Below the pieces are notes generated by a model. The model did not search any database. It was not told where the DNA came from and saw only the letters and a list, made by a program, of their open reading frames with translations. Below are positions 54,504-62,821 of a stretch of DNA of 64,000 nucleotides, in pieces. Both the position numbers and the translations under genes were made by a program. The first letter of the stretch is position 1. Each line of letters opens with the position of its first letter. The stretch is from positions 838,463 through 902,462 of the forward strand of contig NZ_CP041763.1 in assembly GCF_007559005.1 (NCBI RefSeq). Reading direction: 5' to 3'. This stretch comes from Gordonia zhaorongruii. GTDB lineage: Bacteria; Actinomycetota; Actinomycetes; Mycobacteriales; Mycobacteriaceae.

Positions 54504-55685
54504 GCGGACCACTCGTGATCGACCTCGGGTACGGGGAGGAACCGCGGATCGGCGGCCTCCTCGAGCACATCGACGACGCTCGCGAACGTGCCGCTCAGCG
54601 GGGCGCGTTGGCCGCCTGGTTGTCGGCTGCCCAGCTCGACGGGACGATCCGGTCGGGGCCGGTGGCCGTCGTCCACCCGACGGTCTGGGGCGGCCGCCGG
54701 ACCGCCGCACTGCTCGGAGAACTGCACGCGATCGGCGTCGAGGCGCATCCCGTACCGCGAGCGGCTGCACTGGCACGGAGTCATGCCGATGCGACGATCG
54801 TCCGGTGCGCGGTGATCGAGACGCGATTACTGCCGGATACCGGCGGGCACTGGTCTGCTCACCTCGTGGAGCGGCGCGCAGGGGAGTGGACGATAGCGAG
54901 ATCTGCGGTGGCCATGCCGGAGGACGTGCCGGCAGATGAGCGATGGGCTGCCGTACTGGGAGCGGCCGACACGGTGATCGTCGACGGCCCGGACGGCACT
55001 GTGCAGGACGCGATACGGACGACGACCGCACCGTCGGGCGGCGGCGTGCTGCGGGCGGACCCCGTGCTGGTCGCGCGGCACGGCGCGCCTGCAGTCGGCG
55101 ATTCACTCGTGGCCGCCATCCCACCGGTGCCGCCGCTGCGGGCCGGCGGGCGTCGGCGCACCGGGTTGACCGTCGCGGTGGTCCTGCCTGCTCGTCGCCT
55201 GCGCCTGGCTGGCGGGCCGTGTCGGGCAGGCGGACAGCGGGCCCGCGGTGCGCGACGAGACAGTCGGCGACGTGCGGATCGTCGTGCCGGGCACCTGGCA
55301 TCGGACCGACCTGTCCGGTGATCGGCCCATGGACGGTGCGGGAGTTCGCGCGGTGTTCGCCGACCCGGATGACGGGCGCCGCATCGTCGTGGTCGTCACA
55401 GAACTGCGTGCCGGTTCCACCCGGGCATCGGTTGCCGAGAGCCTCGCCAACCGGCTGCGGCAGCGCGGCGACCACGTGGTCCGCGAGTTCGCGTCCGATG
55501 CGGTGTTCGGTGGCCGCCACGTCATCTCCTACCGCGAGACGCCGGCTTCCGGGCCCGCCCTCGCCTGGTACATCCACGTCGATGGGCGGACCCAGGTGAG
55601 CGTCGGCTGCCAGCGGGGAAGCGGCGCCCACGTGGTGGGTGAGGAATGCGCCGACGCGGTCGCGTCGATCGCGCAGATCGGGTGA
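54500..55685 (+). pseudogene. Type VII secretion-associated protein (Rv3446c family), frameshifted
   Basis: The GTG overlaps the eccC stop. The first part, PLVIDLGYGEEPRIGG through RTGLTVAVVL, reads in one frame to about 55186. The expected TM helix and C-terminal domain (LLVACAWLAGRVGQADSGP, then VRDETVGDVRIVVPGTWHR, TQVSVGCQRGSGAHVVG) continue in the +1-shifted frame to the stop at 55683-55685. Dropping one C in CTGCCTG (55187-55188) restores a 394-residue protein with a continuous TM helix and the TIGR03931-like end. Without it, the first frame runs as Arg-rich nonsense to 55321. It may be a real mutation or a sequence error; no slippery run is present. In M. tuberculosis this gene also lies behind eccC4. 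Confidence 0.8.
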
Positions 55686-55754
55686 GGTCGGGCGGGAGAG
55701 ACGGCCACGAGCAAAACCCTCGGCGTCATCACTCGACCGCCGTACGCTGGCGGC

Positions 55755-56297
55755 ATGGCCTCCACCCAACGATTCGGTCCTGCCGAGGGATCGCTCACCT
55801 TGCACACCGACGTCACCGGAAAGGCCGCGCGCACCGGTCACCGGCTCACCATCGGATTCACGGACTGGACGGCCACCGTCGACTACACGGCCGACCAGCC
55901 GTCCCATGTTCGTGTGCAGGTCGCGACCGGATCGCTGCAGGTGAGATCCGGCGAGGGCGGACTCACGCCGCTGACGGCGCCCGAACGCACGGTGGCGCGA
56001 GCGAATGCGGTCAAGGTGCTCAAGGCGGAGAAGTTCCCGCAGATCGTCTTCGACGCCTCCGAGGTGGTCGCCGACGGCGACGGATACCGGCTCACCGGAC
56101 GACTGGAGATCTGCGGGAAGACTCGACCGCACATCCTGAGCGTCGCACCGACCGGGGCAGGCGCGGCCCGCACGGTGGCGGGGCAGACGGTGGTCAGTCA
56201 CGCCGACTTCGGGCTCAAGCCGTTCGGGATGATGATGGGCGCTCTGCGAGTCGCAGACGAGGCGACGGTCCGCCTGCAGATCGCTGTGCCCGAGTAG
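55755..56297 (+). CDS. YceI-family lipid-binding protein
   Basis: A 180-residue YceI beta-barrel protein without signal peptide. Family pattern: HRLTIGFTDWTATVDY, KVLKAEKFPQIVFDASEVV, GYRLTGRLEICGKTRPHIL, ADFGLKPFGMMMGALRVADE. YceI folds bind isoprenoid or polyprenyl-like ligands in a lipocalin-type pocket. ATG 55755 has TACGCT (55743-55748) six bases upstream. It stands where esxU and esxT would be in the M. tuberculosis order. Its stop lies in a 14-bp tandem repeat. Confidence 0.82.
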   Translation: MASTQRFGPAEGSLTLHTDVTGKAARTGHRLTIGFTDWTATVDYTADQPSHVRVQVATGSLQVRSGEGGLTPLTAPERTVARANAVKVLKAEKFPQIVFDASEVVADGDGYRLTGRLEICGKTRPHILSVAPTGAGAARTVAGQTVVSHADFGLKPFGMMMGALRVADEATVRLQIAVPE

Positions 56298-56326
56298 TGC
56301 TGCCCGAGTAGTGGTGCCGGAGTAGT
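56286..56326. repeat. 14-bp tandem repeat across the YceI stop codon
   Basis: GTGCCCGAGTAGT (56286-56298), GCTGCCCGAGTAGT (56299-56312) and GGTGCCGGAGTAGT (56313-56326). The true TAG is in the first unit; each later unit also carries TAG. Confidence 0.85.
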
Positions 56327-56383
56327 CGGCGAGCGGGCGGCCGGAGCAGCGCGAGCGCCCGGTCCGCACTGGGTCGCGACGTT

Positions 56384-56413
56384 TTGACCTGCGTCGCCGC
56401 GCCCGCGTACTCT
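56384..56413 (+). promoter_or_regulatory. Probable SigA promoter of rplM-rpsI
   Basis: TTGACC (56384-56389), 18 bases, TACTCT (56408-56413), leaving a leader of about 100 bases before rplM. It is the best -35/-10 pair in the 224-bp gap after the YceI gene. Confidence 0.55.
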
Positions 56414-56521
56414 GGTTCGCTGGCGCTTTGCACATCGAGCCCCCGGGTCCCCACTGGTCGCCGGGAATCTGCTCGCAAGGTGTCGTGACCAGCAACAAAG
56501 CAAACCGAAGTGAGGACTCCT

Positions 56522-56965
56522 GTGGGTACCTACAGCCCGAAGGCCGGTGACATCACACGTACGTGGCATGTCATCGACGCCACCGATGTGGTGCTCGGCC
56601 GCCTCGCCGTGCAGAGCGCGAACCTGCTCCGCGGCAAGCACAAGCCGACCTACGCCCCGCACGTCGACGGTGGCGACTACGTCATCATCGTCAACGCCGA
56701 CAAGGTCGCGATCAGCGGCGACAAGGCGAACAAGAAGCGCCTTTACCACCACTCGGGTCACCCGGGCGGCCTCAAGTCCCGCACTGTCGGCGAGGTCCTC
56801 GAGACCCGTCCCGACCGTCTCGTGGAGAAGGCAGTCAAGGGCATGCTCCCGAAGAACAAGCTGGGTAACGCCATCGGCTCCAAGCTGAAGGTGTACGCAG
56901 GCCCGAATCATCCGCATGCGGCTCAGCAGCCCGTTCCCTTCGAGATCAAGCAGGTGTCCCAGTGA
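56522..56965 (+). CDS. rplM: 50S ribosomal protein L13
   Basis: A 147-residue L13. [58 protein letters not shown] and [20 protein letters not shown] are diagnostic. GTG 56522 has GAGG seven bases upstream and matches the mycobacterial N terminus; the GTG at 56510 would add four residues. It overlaps rpsI by four bases (GTGA). Confidence 0.96.
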   Translation: MGTYSPKAGDITRTWHVIDATDVVLGRLAVQSANLLRGKHKPTYAPHVDGGDYVIIVNADKVAISGDKANKKRLYHHSGHPGGLKSRTVGEVLETRPDRLVEKAVKGMLPKNKLGNAIGSKLKVYAGPNHPHAAQQPVPFEIKQVSQ

Positions 56966-57489
56966 GCAACGAGAACGAGAACGTGAACGACGTCGAGGTC
57001 GTCGCTGACGAGGTCGTGCTGGAAGACGGCTCGTACACCTCCGAATCGACCGGCGAGGCTCCTGCCGCCGACGCCGCGCCCACGCGTGGCCCGGTTGTCC
57101 TGGACCGCCCGATTCAGACCGTCGGTCGCCGCAAGGAGGCCGTCGTCCGCGTCCGCCTCGTCGCGGGCACCGGCGAGTTCTCCCTGAACGGCCGCGCCCT
57201 CGATGAGTACTTCCCGAACAAGGTCCACCAGCAGCTCATCAAGGATCCGCTGGTGCTGGTCGAGCGCACCGAGACCTTCGACGTCCACGCCAAGCTGGTC
57301 GGTGGCGGCCCGTCGGGCCAGGCAGGCGCACTGCGTCTGGCTATCGCCCGCGCCCTCATCGAGGTCAGCCCCGAGGATCGCCCGGCCCTGAAGAAGGCAG
57401 GCTTCCTCACTCGCGACGCGCGTGCCGTCGAGCGCAAGAAGTACGGCCTGAAGAAGGCCCGTAAGGCCTCGCAGTACAGCAAGCGCTGA
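56962..57489 (+). CDS. rpsI: 30S ribosomal protein S9
   Basis: A 175-residue S9 with an acidic, low-complexity N-terminal extension of about 50 residues, normal for actinobacteria, before the conserved core [59 protein letters not shown], and the basic tail [17 protein letters not shown] that reaches the P-site tRNA. Co-translated with rplM. Confidence 0.96.
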   Translation: MSNENENVNDVEVVADEVVLEDGSYTSESTGEAPAADAAPTRGPVVLDRPIQTVGRRKEAVVRVRLVAGTGEFSLNGRALDEYFPNKVHQQLIKDPLVLVERTETFDVHAKLVGGGPSGQAGALRLAIARALIEVSPEDRPALKKAGFLTRDARAVERKKYGLKKARKASQYSKR

Positions 57490-57503
57490 TCGCTTCGCAT
57501 ACT

Positions 57504-58850
57504 GTGGCACGCCTTTTCGGCACCGACGGCGTCCGAGGCCGGGCCAACGACCAGCTCACCGCAGAGCTGGCGTTGCGTCTGGCCTCGGCCGCCGTTTCGG
57601 TACTCGGTGCAGATACGAACTCCGGCCCTGACGAATCGGGCCGCAGACCGCGCGTCGTGGTCGGCCGCGACCCCCGCGCTTCCGGTGAGCTGCTCGAGGC
57701 CGCGCTGTGCGCAGGCCTCGCCGCTGCCGGAGCGGACGCGATCCGGGTCGGCGTGGTGCCGACCCCGGCGGTCGCCTTCCTGACCGCGGACTACCGCGCC
57801 GACTTCGGTGTGATGATCTCCGCGTCGCACAATCCCATGCCGGACAACGGCATCAAGTTCTTCGCGGCGGGCGGTCACAAGCTCGCCGACAACGTGGAAG
57901 ACGCGATCGAGGCGGCGATGGACGCTCCCGCTCCGCGTCCCACCGGCGCGGGCGTCGGACGGCTCGTCGACGCCCCGGACGCCGAGGATCGATACCTGCA
58001 CCACCTCGCAGGCGCGCTCGACGGGTCACTCGACGGACTGACGATCGTCGTCGACGGCGCGAACGGTGCGGCCGCCACGGTCGGGCCGCACGCCTATGAG
58101 GCTGCCGGGGCCACCGTGATCGCCATCAACTGCGAGCCCGACGGACTCAACATCAACGACCGCTGCGGTTCCACCCATCTGGACGTGCTGCAGGCCGCGG
58201 TCCTCGAACACGGCGCTGACCTGGGTCTGGCGCACGACGGGGACGCGGACCGCTGCCTCGCGGTCGACTCGACCGGTGCCGTGGTGGACGGCGACATGAT
58301 CATGGCGATCCTCGCGATCGACATGCACGAACGCGGCGAACTGGTCGACGACGTGCTGGTGGCGACCGTGATGAGCAATCTCGGGCTCCACATCGCGATG
58401 CGCGAAGCGGGCATCGACGTGAAGGTGACCGGTGTCGGCGATCGCTACGTGCTCGAGGAACTCCGCAAGGGTTACTCACTCGGTGGCGAGCAGTCGGGTC
58501 ACATCGTGGTTCCCGCGGTGGGGACGACCGGTGACGGAGTGCTCACCGGGCTGATGCTCGCGCGCCGCGTGGCGTCGACCGGCCGCCGGCTCGCCGATCT
58601 CGCGTCGGTGATGAGCGTGCTGCCGCAGGAGCTGATCAACGTGCCGGTGTCGGACAAGCACGCCGTCGCGCAGGCCGTCGTCGTCAGCGACGCGGTTCAG
58701 GAGGCGGAGACCAAACTCAACGGCAGTGGCCGCATCCTGCTGCGTCCGTCGGGCACGGAGCAACTGGTCCGGGTGATGGTGGAGGCCGGCACCGCGCAGG
58801 AGGCGCGGGCCATCGCCGAGCAGGTCGCGAAGGTCGTCGCGGACGTCTGA
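57504..58850 (+). CDS. glmM: Phosphoglucosamine mutase
   Basis: A 448-residue mutase converting glucosamine 6-phosphate to glucosamine 1-phosphate for UDP-GlcNAc and cell-wall synthesis. The phosphoserine is in [20 protein letters not shown]; magnesium loop [17 protein letters not shown]; sugar loop [14 protein letters not shown]; phosphate loop [23 protein letters not shown] 57504 lies 14 bp past rpsI, so it is likely part of that operon. glmS, the preceding step of the pathway, is 2 kb downstream. Confidence 0.95.
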   Translation: MARLFGTDGVRGRANDQLTAELALRLASAAVSVLGADTNSGPDESGRRPRVVVGRDPRASGELLEAALCAGLAAAGADAIRVGVVPTPAVAFLTADYRADFGVMISASHNPMPDNGIKFFAAGGHKLADNVEDAIEAAMDAPAPRPTGAGVGRLVDAPDAEDRYLHHLAGALDGSLDGLTIVVDGANGAAATVGPHAYEAAGATVIAINCEPDGLNINDRCGSTHLDVLQAAVLEHGADLGLAHDGDADRCLAVDSTGAVVDGDMIMAILAIDMHERGELVDDVLVATVMSNLGLHIAMREAGIDVKVTGVGDRYVLEELRKGYSLGGEQSGHIVVPAVGTTGDGVLTGLMLARRVASTGRRLADLASVMSVLPQELINVPVSDKHAVAQAVVVSDAVQEAETKLNGSGRILLRPSGTEQLVRVMVEAGTAQEARAIAEQVAKVVADV

Positions 58851-58872
58851 CGGCCTGATTCGTCCCGGCGCC

Positions 58873-58901
58873 GGAACCCGACCACGATCGAGTGCGTCTA
58901 A
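58873..58901 (+). promoter_or_regulatory. SigM-type ECF promoter P3
   Basis: GGAAC (58873-58877), 17 bases, CGTCTAA (58895-58901), the same spacing as P1 and P2. The ATG of the next gene is five bases after the -10, so the message would be leaderless. It lies directly behind glmM. Confidence 0.7.
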
Positions 58902-58906
58902 CCGGT

Positions 58907-59212
58907 ATGGAGGACGTCGAACTCGGTGTCGAAGCCGAACGGTTGATCACTCATGGTGCGCGTCACGCCGATCAGGCGGCCGTTCTCGCCGAATGCGCGG
59001 CAGCACTCGCGTCGGGCGGATTCGGTGCGTGGTGGCATGACGGCGATTCGGCGCGCACCGCAGGCCTGGTCGCGCATATCAGCGGCCTTGCGGAACGGCT
59101 GACCACGACAGCGTCGAGCGTCGGCGGTTACGCGACGTCGGTGACCCGGCGGGTCGGCGAACTGGACGAGTCAGACCGGATCGGCGCGCAGTTCGTCCGA
59201 GGACTGCCGTGA
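58907..59212 (+). CDS. Small helical protein near ESX-4 (Rv3440c position), type VII substrate-like
   Basis: A 101-residue protein without signal peptide. Two long amphipathic helices are likely (AERLITHGARHADQAAVLAE and AHISGLAERLTTTASSVGGY), with Gly/Trp turn sequence GGFGAWWHDGDSARTAGLV, the size and shape of WXG100/EspC-like proteins. No confident family assignment. ATG 58907 is chosen since it follows promoter P3 at leaderless distance; GTG 58892 would lie inside the promoter. It overlaps the next gene by four bases. The position corresponds to Rv3440c, which in M. tuberculosis lies near the SigM-controlled esx genes. Confidence 0.6.
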   Translation: MEDVELGVEAERLITHGARHADQAAVLAECAAALASGGFGAWWHDGDSARTAGLVAHISGLAERLTTTASSVGGYATSVTRRVGELDESDRIGAQFVRGLP

Positions 59213-59802
59213 TCGACGACTTCATCGCAGTGCTCGACGTCGGCGCCGGACTCGGGCTCGTGTCGTACGACGAATCGGCCGTGCGTGCTCCGCACCGCGA
59301 TGTCACGGACTTCGAACCCGCTGCCCTCAACGCCGACGCGGCCCGTCTGACGACCATCGCGCACCGACTCGCGGGACTCGCCGGATCGGGTGACGACGTC
59401 GCCGGTCTCTGGTCGGGCCGCGCGGGCGACGCCGCGTCCACCGTGTTCGCCGCGACCAGCGTCCGCAGGGGCTCGATCTGCGCGGATGTCGCGGCGTCTG
59501 CGGCCGCCCTCAGATACGCGGCGAGCGCGCTCGACGAGGTCATGTCGCGATACTCGCAGGCGATGGCCGCAGTCTGCGCGTACCGTGTGCTGGGTATCGA
59601 TCTCGATGCGCTGCCCGCCGCGGTGGCGACCCGGGCGATTTCGCGAGACGAGGCGCGCGGAGAGTTCATCGCGCGCATCGAGTACGCGGATGGTGCCGGA
59701 CGCGCCGCGCACGCCGCGGTGCGCGATGTGGTCTCGGCACTGAACCAGCTGACCGGCGCAGGCGACTCGCCGGGCGAACTGATTCTGGCGGGAGACCGAT
59801 GA
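59209..59802 (+). CDS. Helical protein with WxG-like motif, second gene of the P3 unit
   Basis: A 197-residue, Ala-rich, all-helical protein. A WxG-type turn appears as DDVAGLWSGRAGDAASTVFA around residue 65, between two helices, and is followed by SICADVAASAAALRYAASAL and DEVMSRYSQAMAAVCAYR. This resembles WXG100 or PPE-like helical hairpins in longer proteins. No signal peptide. Start GTG overlaps the previous stop and its own stop overlaps the next ATG, so the three genes are translated as one unit. Probable secreted partner or chaperone; inferred. Confidence 0.55.
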   Translation: MIDDFIAVLDVGAGLGLVSYDESAVRAPHRDVTDFEPAALNADAARLTTIAHRLAGLAGSGDDVAGLWSGRAGDAASTVFAATSVRRGSICADVAASAAALRYAASALDEVMSRYSQAMAAVCAYRVLGIDLDALPAAVATRAISRDEARGEFIARIEYADGAGRAAHAAVRDVVSALNQLTGAGDSPGELILAGDR

Positions 59803-59990
59803 CCGCCGACGAGCAGATCCGCGCTGCGACACGGACGGCCACCGACCGATTCGACGGCGCTGAGCAGCAGTATCTCCGCAGACAGGCCGCCCCAGAAGCC
59901 GTGCGCGCAGTGCGTGTGATGCCAGGAGATGAGCTCGATCGAGCGCTCCCGAGACTCCTGTCACCGGCCGCGGGACGCCGGATGCACTGA
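59799..59990 (+). CDS. Small protein, third gene of the P3 unit
   Basis: A 63-residue protein, helical and charged (DEQIRAATRTATDRFDGAEQ; RRQAAPEAVRAVRVMPGDEL). No motif known to me. The four-base overlap with the previous gene and compatible codon use support it as real; homology unknown. It may be the broken-off end of a longer relative such as Rv3439c. Confidence 0.45.
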   Translation: MTADEQIRAATRTATDRFDGAEQQYLRRQAAPEAVRAVRVMPGDELDRALPRLLSPAAGRRMH

Positions 59991-60021
59991 TACCGGGTCG
60001 GACATGACTACGCTGGAGGTC

Positions 60022-60921
60022 GTGTTCGGGAAGAAACTGGGGGCACCGAAGCCCGACAAAGCAATCAAGGAACTCGCGCGCCGCGGACCCTACAAGGTCG
60101 ACCGCGGAGATCTCGCCATCGTCGGGATGAGCGGTTTCGTCTTCGCGCCCCGGGAAGGGAAGAGGCTCCCGGCCGTGGCGCTCGCGCACGACTGGCGTGC
60201 GTCGAGCACCCGTTACCGCGACCTGATGTTCCACCTCGCGTCGTGGGGCATCGTGGTGGCGGTGCCGGACGGTGAGACCGGAGTGTTCGCGTCCGACGTC
60301 GAACTGGCGACCGAGCTGCGCACCGCGGTCACCGTGCTGCAGACCATCCCGCTGGGCGACGGCACCGTGTCGGTGGATCCGGATCGCGTCGGCCTCGCCG
60401 GACACGGGTTCGGTGCTGCCGCTGCTCTGCGAGCGGCATCGGAGACCGTTCTCCACGGTCGGCCGCCCGTCGACGCTCGTGCGCTCGCGGCGGTCTTCCC
60501 GGCGCCGACGACGTCGGACCTGCTTCCGATGGCCGCGACGGTGAAGGTTCCGTCACTGGTGCTCGCGGCGACGGGGCACGTCGATTCGATGACGGGCAAC
60601 GCGCGTGCGGTCGCCGACGAGTTGGCCGGCGATGTGGTGTTCCGCACTGTCACGGGCGCCGATAACCGCGGTCTGCTGGAGAAGCGCGGCGTGAAGTCGC
60701 TGCTCGGTGTCAGCGGTGCCGACCGCGACACCCACACCGCAGTGCGCGCGCAGCTGACCGGATTCCTCCTGCACACGCTCGGCGGAGACGACCGGTACGC
60801 CGACTTCGCGGATCCGAAGGTCACCATGGGCGACTCCGTATCGACCCCGACCGAAGACATCGAACCGGCCGAACTCGATCACTTCTCGCAACTGCTGGGC
60901 GCGAAGCCGCCCAGCAAGTGA
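60022..60921 (+). CDS. Alpha/beta hydrolase (Rv3438-like)
   Basis: A 299-residue (or 305) dienelactone-hydrolase-like protein. The nucleophile elbow region reads RVGLAGHGFGAAAALRAASE, with His where Ser is expected (GHGFG), so it may be catalytically altered; the oxyanion strand is LPAVALAHDWRASSTRYRD. Other family features: SWGIVVAVPDGETG and VPSLVLAATGHVDSM. GTG 60022 is preferred because TACGCT (60009-60014) lies seven bases upstream; ATG 60004 lacks support. It lies between the P3 unit and glmS as Rv3438 does near glmS. Confidence 0.75.
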   Translation: MFGKKLGAPKPDKAIKELARRGPYKVDRGDLAIVGMSGFVFAPREGKRLPAVALAHDWRASSTRYRDLMFHLASWGIVVAVPDGETGVFASDVELATELRTAVTVLQTIPLGDGTVSVDPDRVGLAGHGFGAAAALRAASETVLHGRPPVDARALAAVFPAPTTSDLLPMAATVKVPSLVLAATGHVDSMTGNARAVADELAGDVVFRTVTGADNRGLLEKRGVKSLLGVSGADRDTHTAVRAQLTGFLLHTLGGDDRYADFADPKVTMGDSVSTPTEDIEPAELDHFSQLLGAKPPSK

Positions 60922-60939
60922 CGGGTACTCTCTTTCACT

Positions 60940-62802
60940 ATGTGCGGAATCGTTGGATACGTAGGTCGGCGGCCGTCGCTCGACATCGTCGTGGACGCTC
61001 TGCGGCGGATGGAGTACCGCGGCTATGACTCCGCCGGCGTCGCCATTCTCGACGGTGACGGTGGCCTGTCGGTCGAGAAGAAGGCCGGTCGTCTGGAGAA
61101 TCTCGACAAGCAGATCGCCGAGGTCGGACGCGAGCATCTGAGCGGCACCACCGGAATGGGGCACACCCGCTGGGCGACCCATGGTCAGCCCACGGACCGG
61201 AACGCGCATCCGCACGTCAGCGCCGACGGCAAGCTCGCCGTCGTGCACAACGGCATCATCGAGAACTACGCGCCGCTGCGCGCCGAACTCGAGGATGCCG
61301 GACTCGACTTCTCCTCGGACACCGACACCGAGACCGCAGTGCACCTGCTCGAGCGCGAGTACGCCTCTGGCGAGTCCGCAGGCGACTTCGTGGCCAGCGC
61401 CTACGCGACGATGCGCCGTCTCGAGGGCGCCTTCACCCTGGTCTTCACCCACGCCGATCACCCGGACACGATCGTCGCAGCCCGGCGGTCGACCCCGCTG
61501 GTGGTGGGAGTCGGCGACGGCGAGATGTTCCTGGCGTCCGACGTCACCGCGTTCATCGAGCACACCCGCGAAGCCGTGGAACTCGGTCAGGACGAGGTCG
61601 TGGTGATCACCGCCGACTCGTACGAGGTGACCGACTTCGACGGCAACGCCACCGGCGGCACCCCGTTCCACATCGACTGGGACCTCGCGGCCGCCGAGAA
61701 GGGCGGCTACGACTACTTCATGCTCAAGGAGATCGCCGAGCAGCCGGAAGCTCTCGGTAACACGCTCCTCGGGCACCTGCAGGAGGGGCGGATCGTCCTC
61801 GACGAGCAGCGCCTCTCCGATCAGGATCTGCGCGACGTCGACAAGGTGTTCGTCGTGGCCTGCGGCACCGCCTACCACGCAGGCATGATCGCCAAGTACG
61901 CGATCGAGCACTGGGCCCGACTGCCCGTCGAGGTGGAGCTCGCCAGCGAGTTCCGGTATCGCGACCCGGTCCTCGACCGCTCGACCCTGGTCGTCGCGAT
62001 CAGCCAGTCCGGGGAGACGGCCGACACGCTCGAAGCGGTGCGCCACGCCAAGGACCAGAAGGCGCGAGTCCTGGCGATCTGCAACACCAACGGCGCTCAG
62101 ATCCCGCGCGAATCCGACGCGGTCCTGTACACGCATGCCGGCCCGGAGATCGGCGTCGCGTCGACCAAGTGCTTCCTCGCGCAGATCGCCGCCGCTTACA
62201 TGGTGGGGCTGGCTCTCGCGCAGGCCGTCGGCACCAAGTACCCGGACGAGGTGGTCCGGGAGTTCGAGGCGCTCGAGGCGATCCCGGACGCGGTGAACGA
62301 GGTCCTCGAGCAGATGGAACCGGTGCGCGACCTGGCCCGCAAGTACGCGTCGTCGGACACCGTGCTGTTCCTCGGTCGCCACGTCGGGTACCCGGTGGCG
62401 CTCGAAGGTGCACTCAAGCTCAAGGAACTGGCCTACATCCACGCCGAGGGATTCGCGGCCGGCGAACTCAAGCACGGCCCGATCGCACTGATCGAGGACG
62501 GCCTGCCGGTGATCATCGTGATGCCGTCGCCGACCGGGCGTGCGCTCCTGCACTCCAAGATGGTCAGCAACATCCGGGAGATCCAGGCACGCGGTGCCAC
62601 CACGATCGTGCTCGCCGAACCCGACGATGCGGCGGCGGCCGCTGTGGCCGATCACCTGATCCCGATCCCGCACACGCCGACCCTGCTGCAACCGCTGGTC
62701 TCGACGGTGCCGTTGCAGGTCTTCGCGGCGACGGTCGCGCAGGAACGCGGATACGACGTCGACAAGCCGCGCAACCTCGCCAAGTCCGTCACGGTCGAGT
62801 AG
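60940..62802 (+). CDS. glmS: Glutamine-fructose-6-phosphate aminotransferase
   Basis: A 620-residue GlmS making glucosamine 6-phosphate. N-terminal Ntn glutaminase with Cys1 after Met (MCGIVGYVGRRPSLDIVVDA) and GMGHTRWATHGQPTDRNAHP; then two SIS isomerase domains (VFVVACGTAYHAGMIAKYAI, VAISQSGETADTLEAVRHAK; TVLFLGRHVGYPVALEGALK) and the C-terminal KSVTVE. ATG 60940 is eight bases after TACTCT (60926-60931) and likely leaderless. No glmS ribozyme is visible upstream in the 18-bp gap. Confidence 0.96.
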   Translation: MCGIVGYVGRRPSLDIVVDALRRMEYRGYDSAGVAILDGDGGLSVEKKAGRLENLDKQIAEVGREHLSGTTGMGHTRWATHGQPTDRNAHPHVSADGKLAVVHNGIIENYAPLRAELEDAGLDFSSDTDTETAVHLLEREYASGESAGDFVASAYATMRRLEGAFTLVFTHADHPDTIVAARRSTPLVVGVGDGEMFLASDVTAFIEHTREAVELGQDEVVVITADSYEVTDFDGNATGGTPFHIDWDLAAAEKGGYDYFMLKEIAEQPEALGNTLLGHLQEGRIVLDEQRLSDQDLRDVDKVFVVACGTAYHAGMIAKYAIEHWARLPVEVELASEFRYRDPVLDRSTLVVAISQSGETADTLEAVRHAKDQKARVLAICNTNGAQIPRESDAVLYTHAGPEIGVASTKCFLAQIAAAYMVGLALAQAVGTKYPDEVVREFEALEAIPDAVNEVLEQMEPVRDLARKYASSDTVLFLGRHVGYPVALEGALKLKELAYIHAEGFAAGELKHGPIALIEDGLPVIIVMPSPTGRALLHSKMVSNIREIQARGATTIVLAEPDDAAAAAVADHLIPIPHTPTLLQPLVSTVPLQVFAATVAQERGYDVDKPRNLAKSVTVE

Positions 62803-62821
62803 CACCGGTGCAGGCGCGGCC

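Noticed and set aside
55181..55200. Programmed ribosomal frameshift in the ESX-associated gene
   Set aside because: There is no slippery heptamer and no clear stimulatory structure at CTGCCTG; a plain insertion or sequence error is simpler.
55248..55685. Separate small gene encoding the C-terminal ESX-associated domain
   Set aside because: The frame continues meaningfully upstream to 55188 as a TM helix in register with the previous gene, so one frameshifted gene explains it better.
60922..60939. glmS ribozyme
   Set aside because: Only 18 bp precede the start codon, too little for a ribozyme; this riboswitch is typical of Firmicutes.
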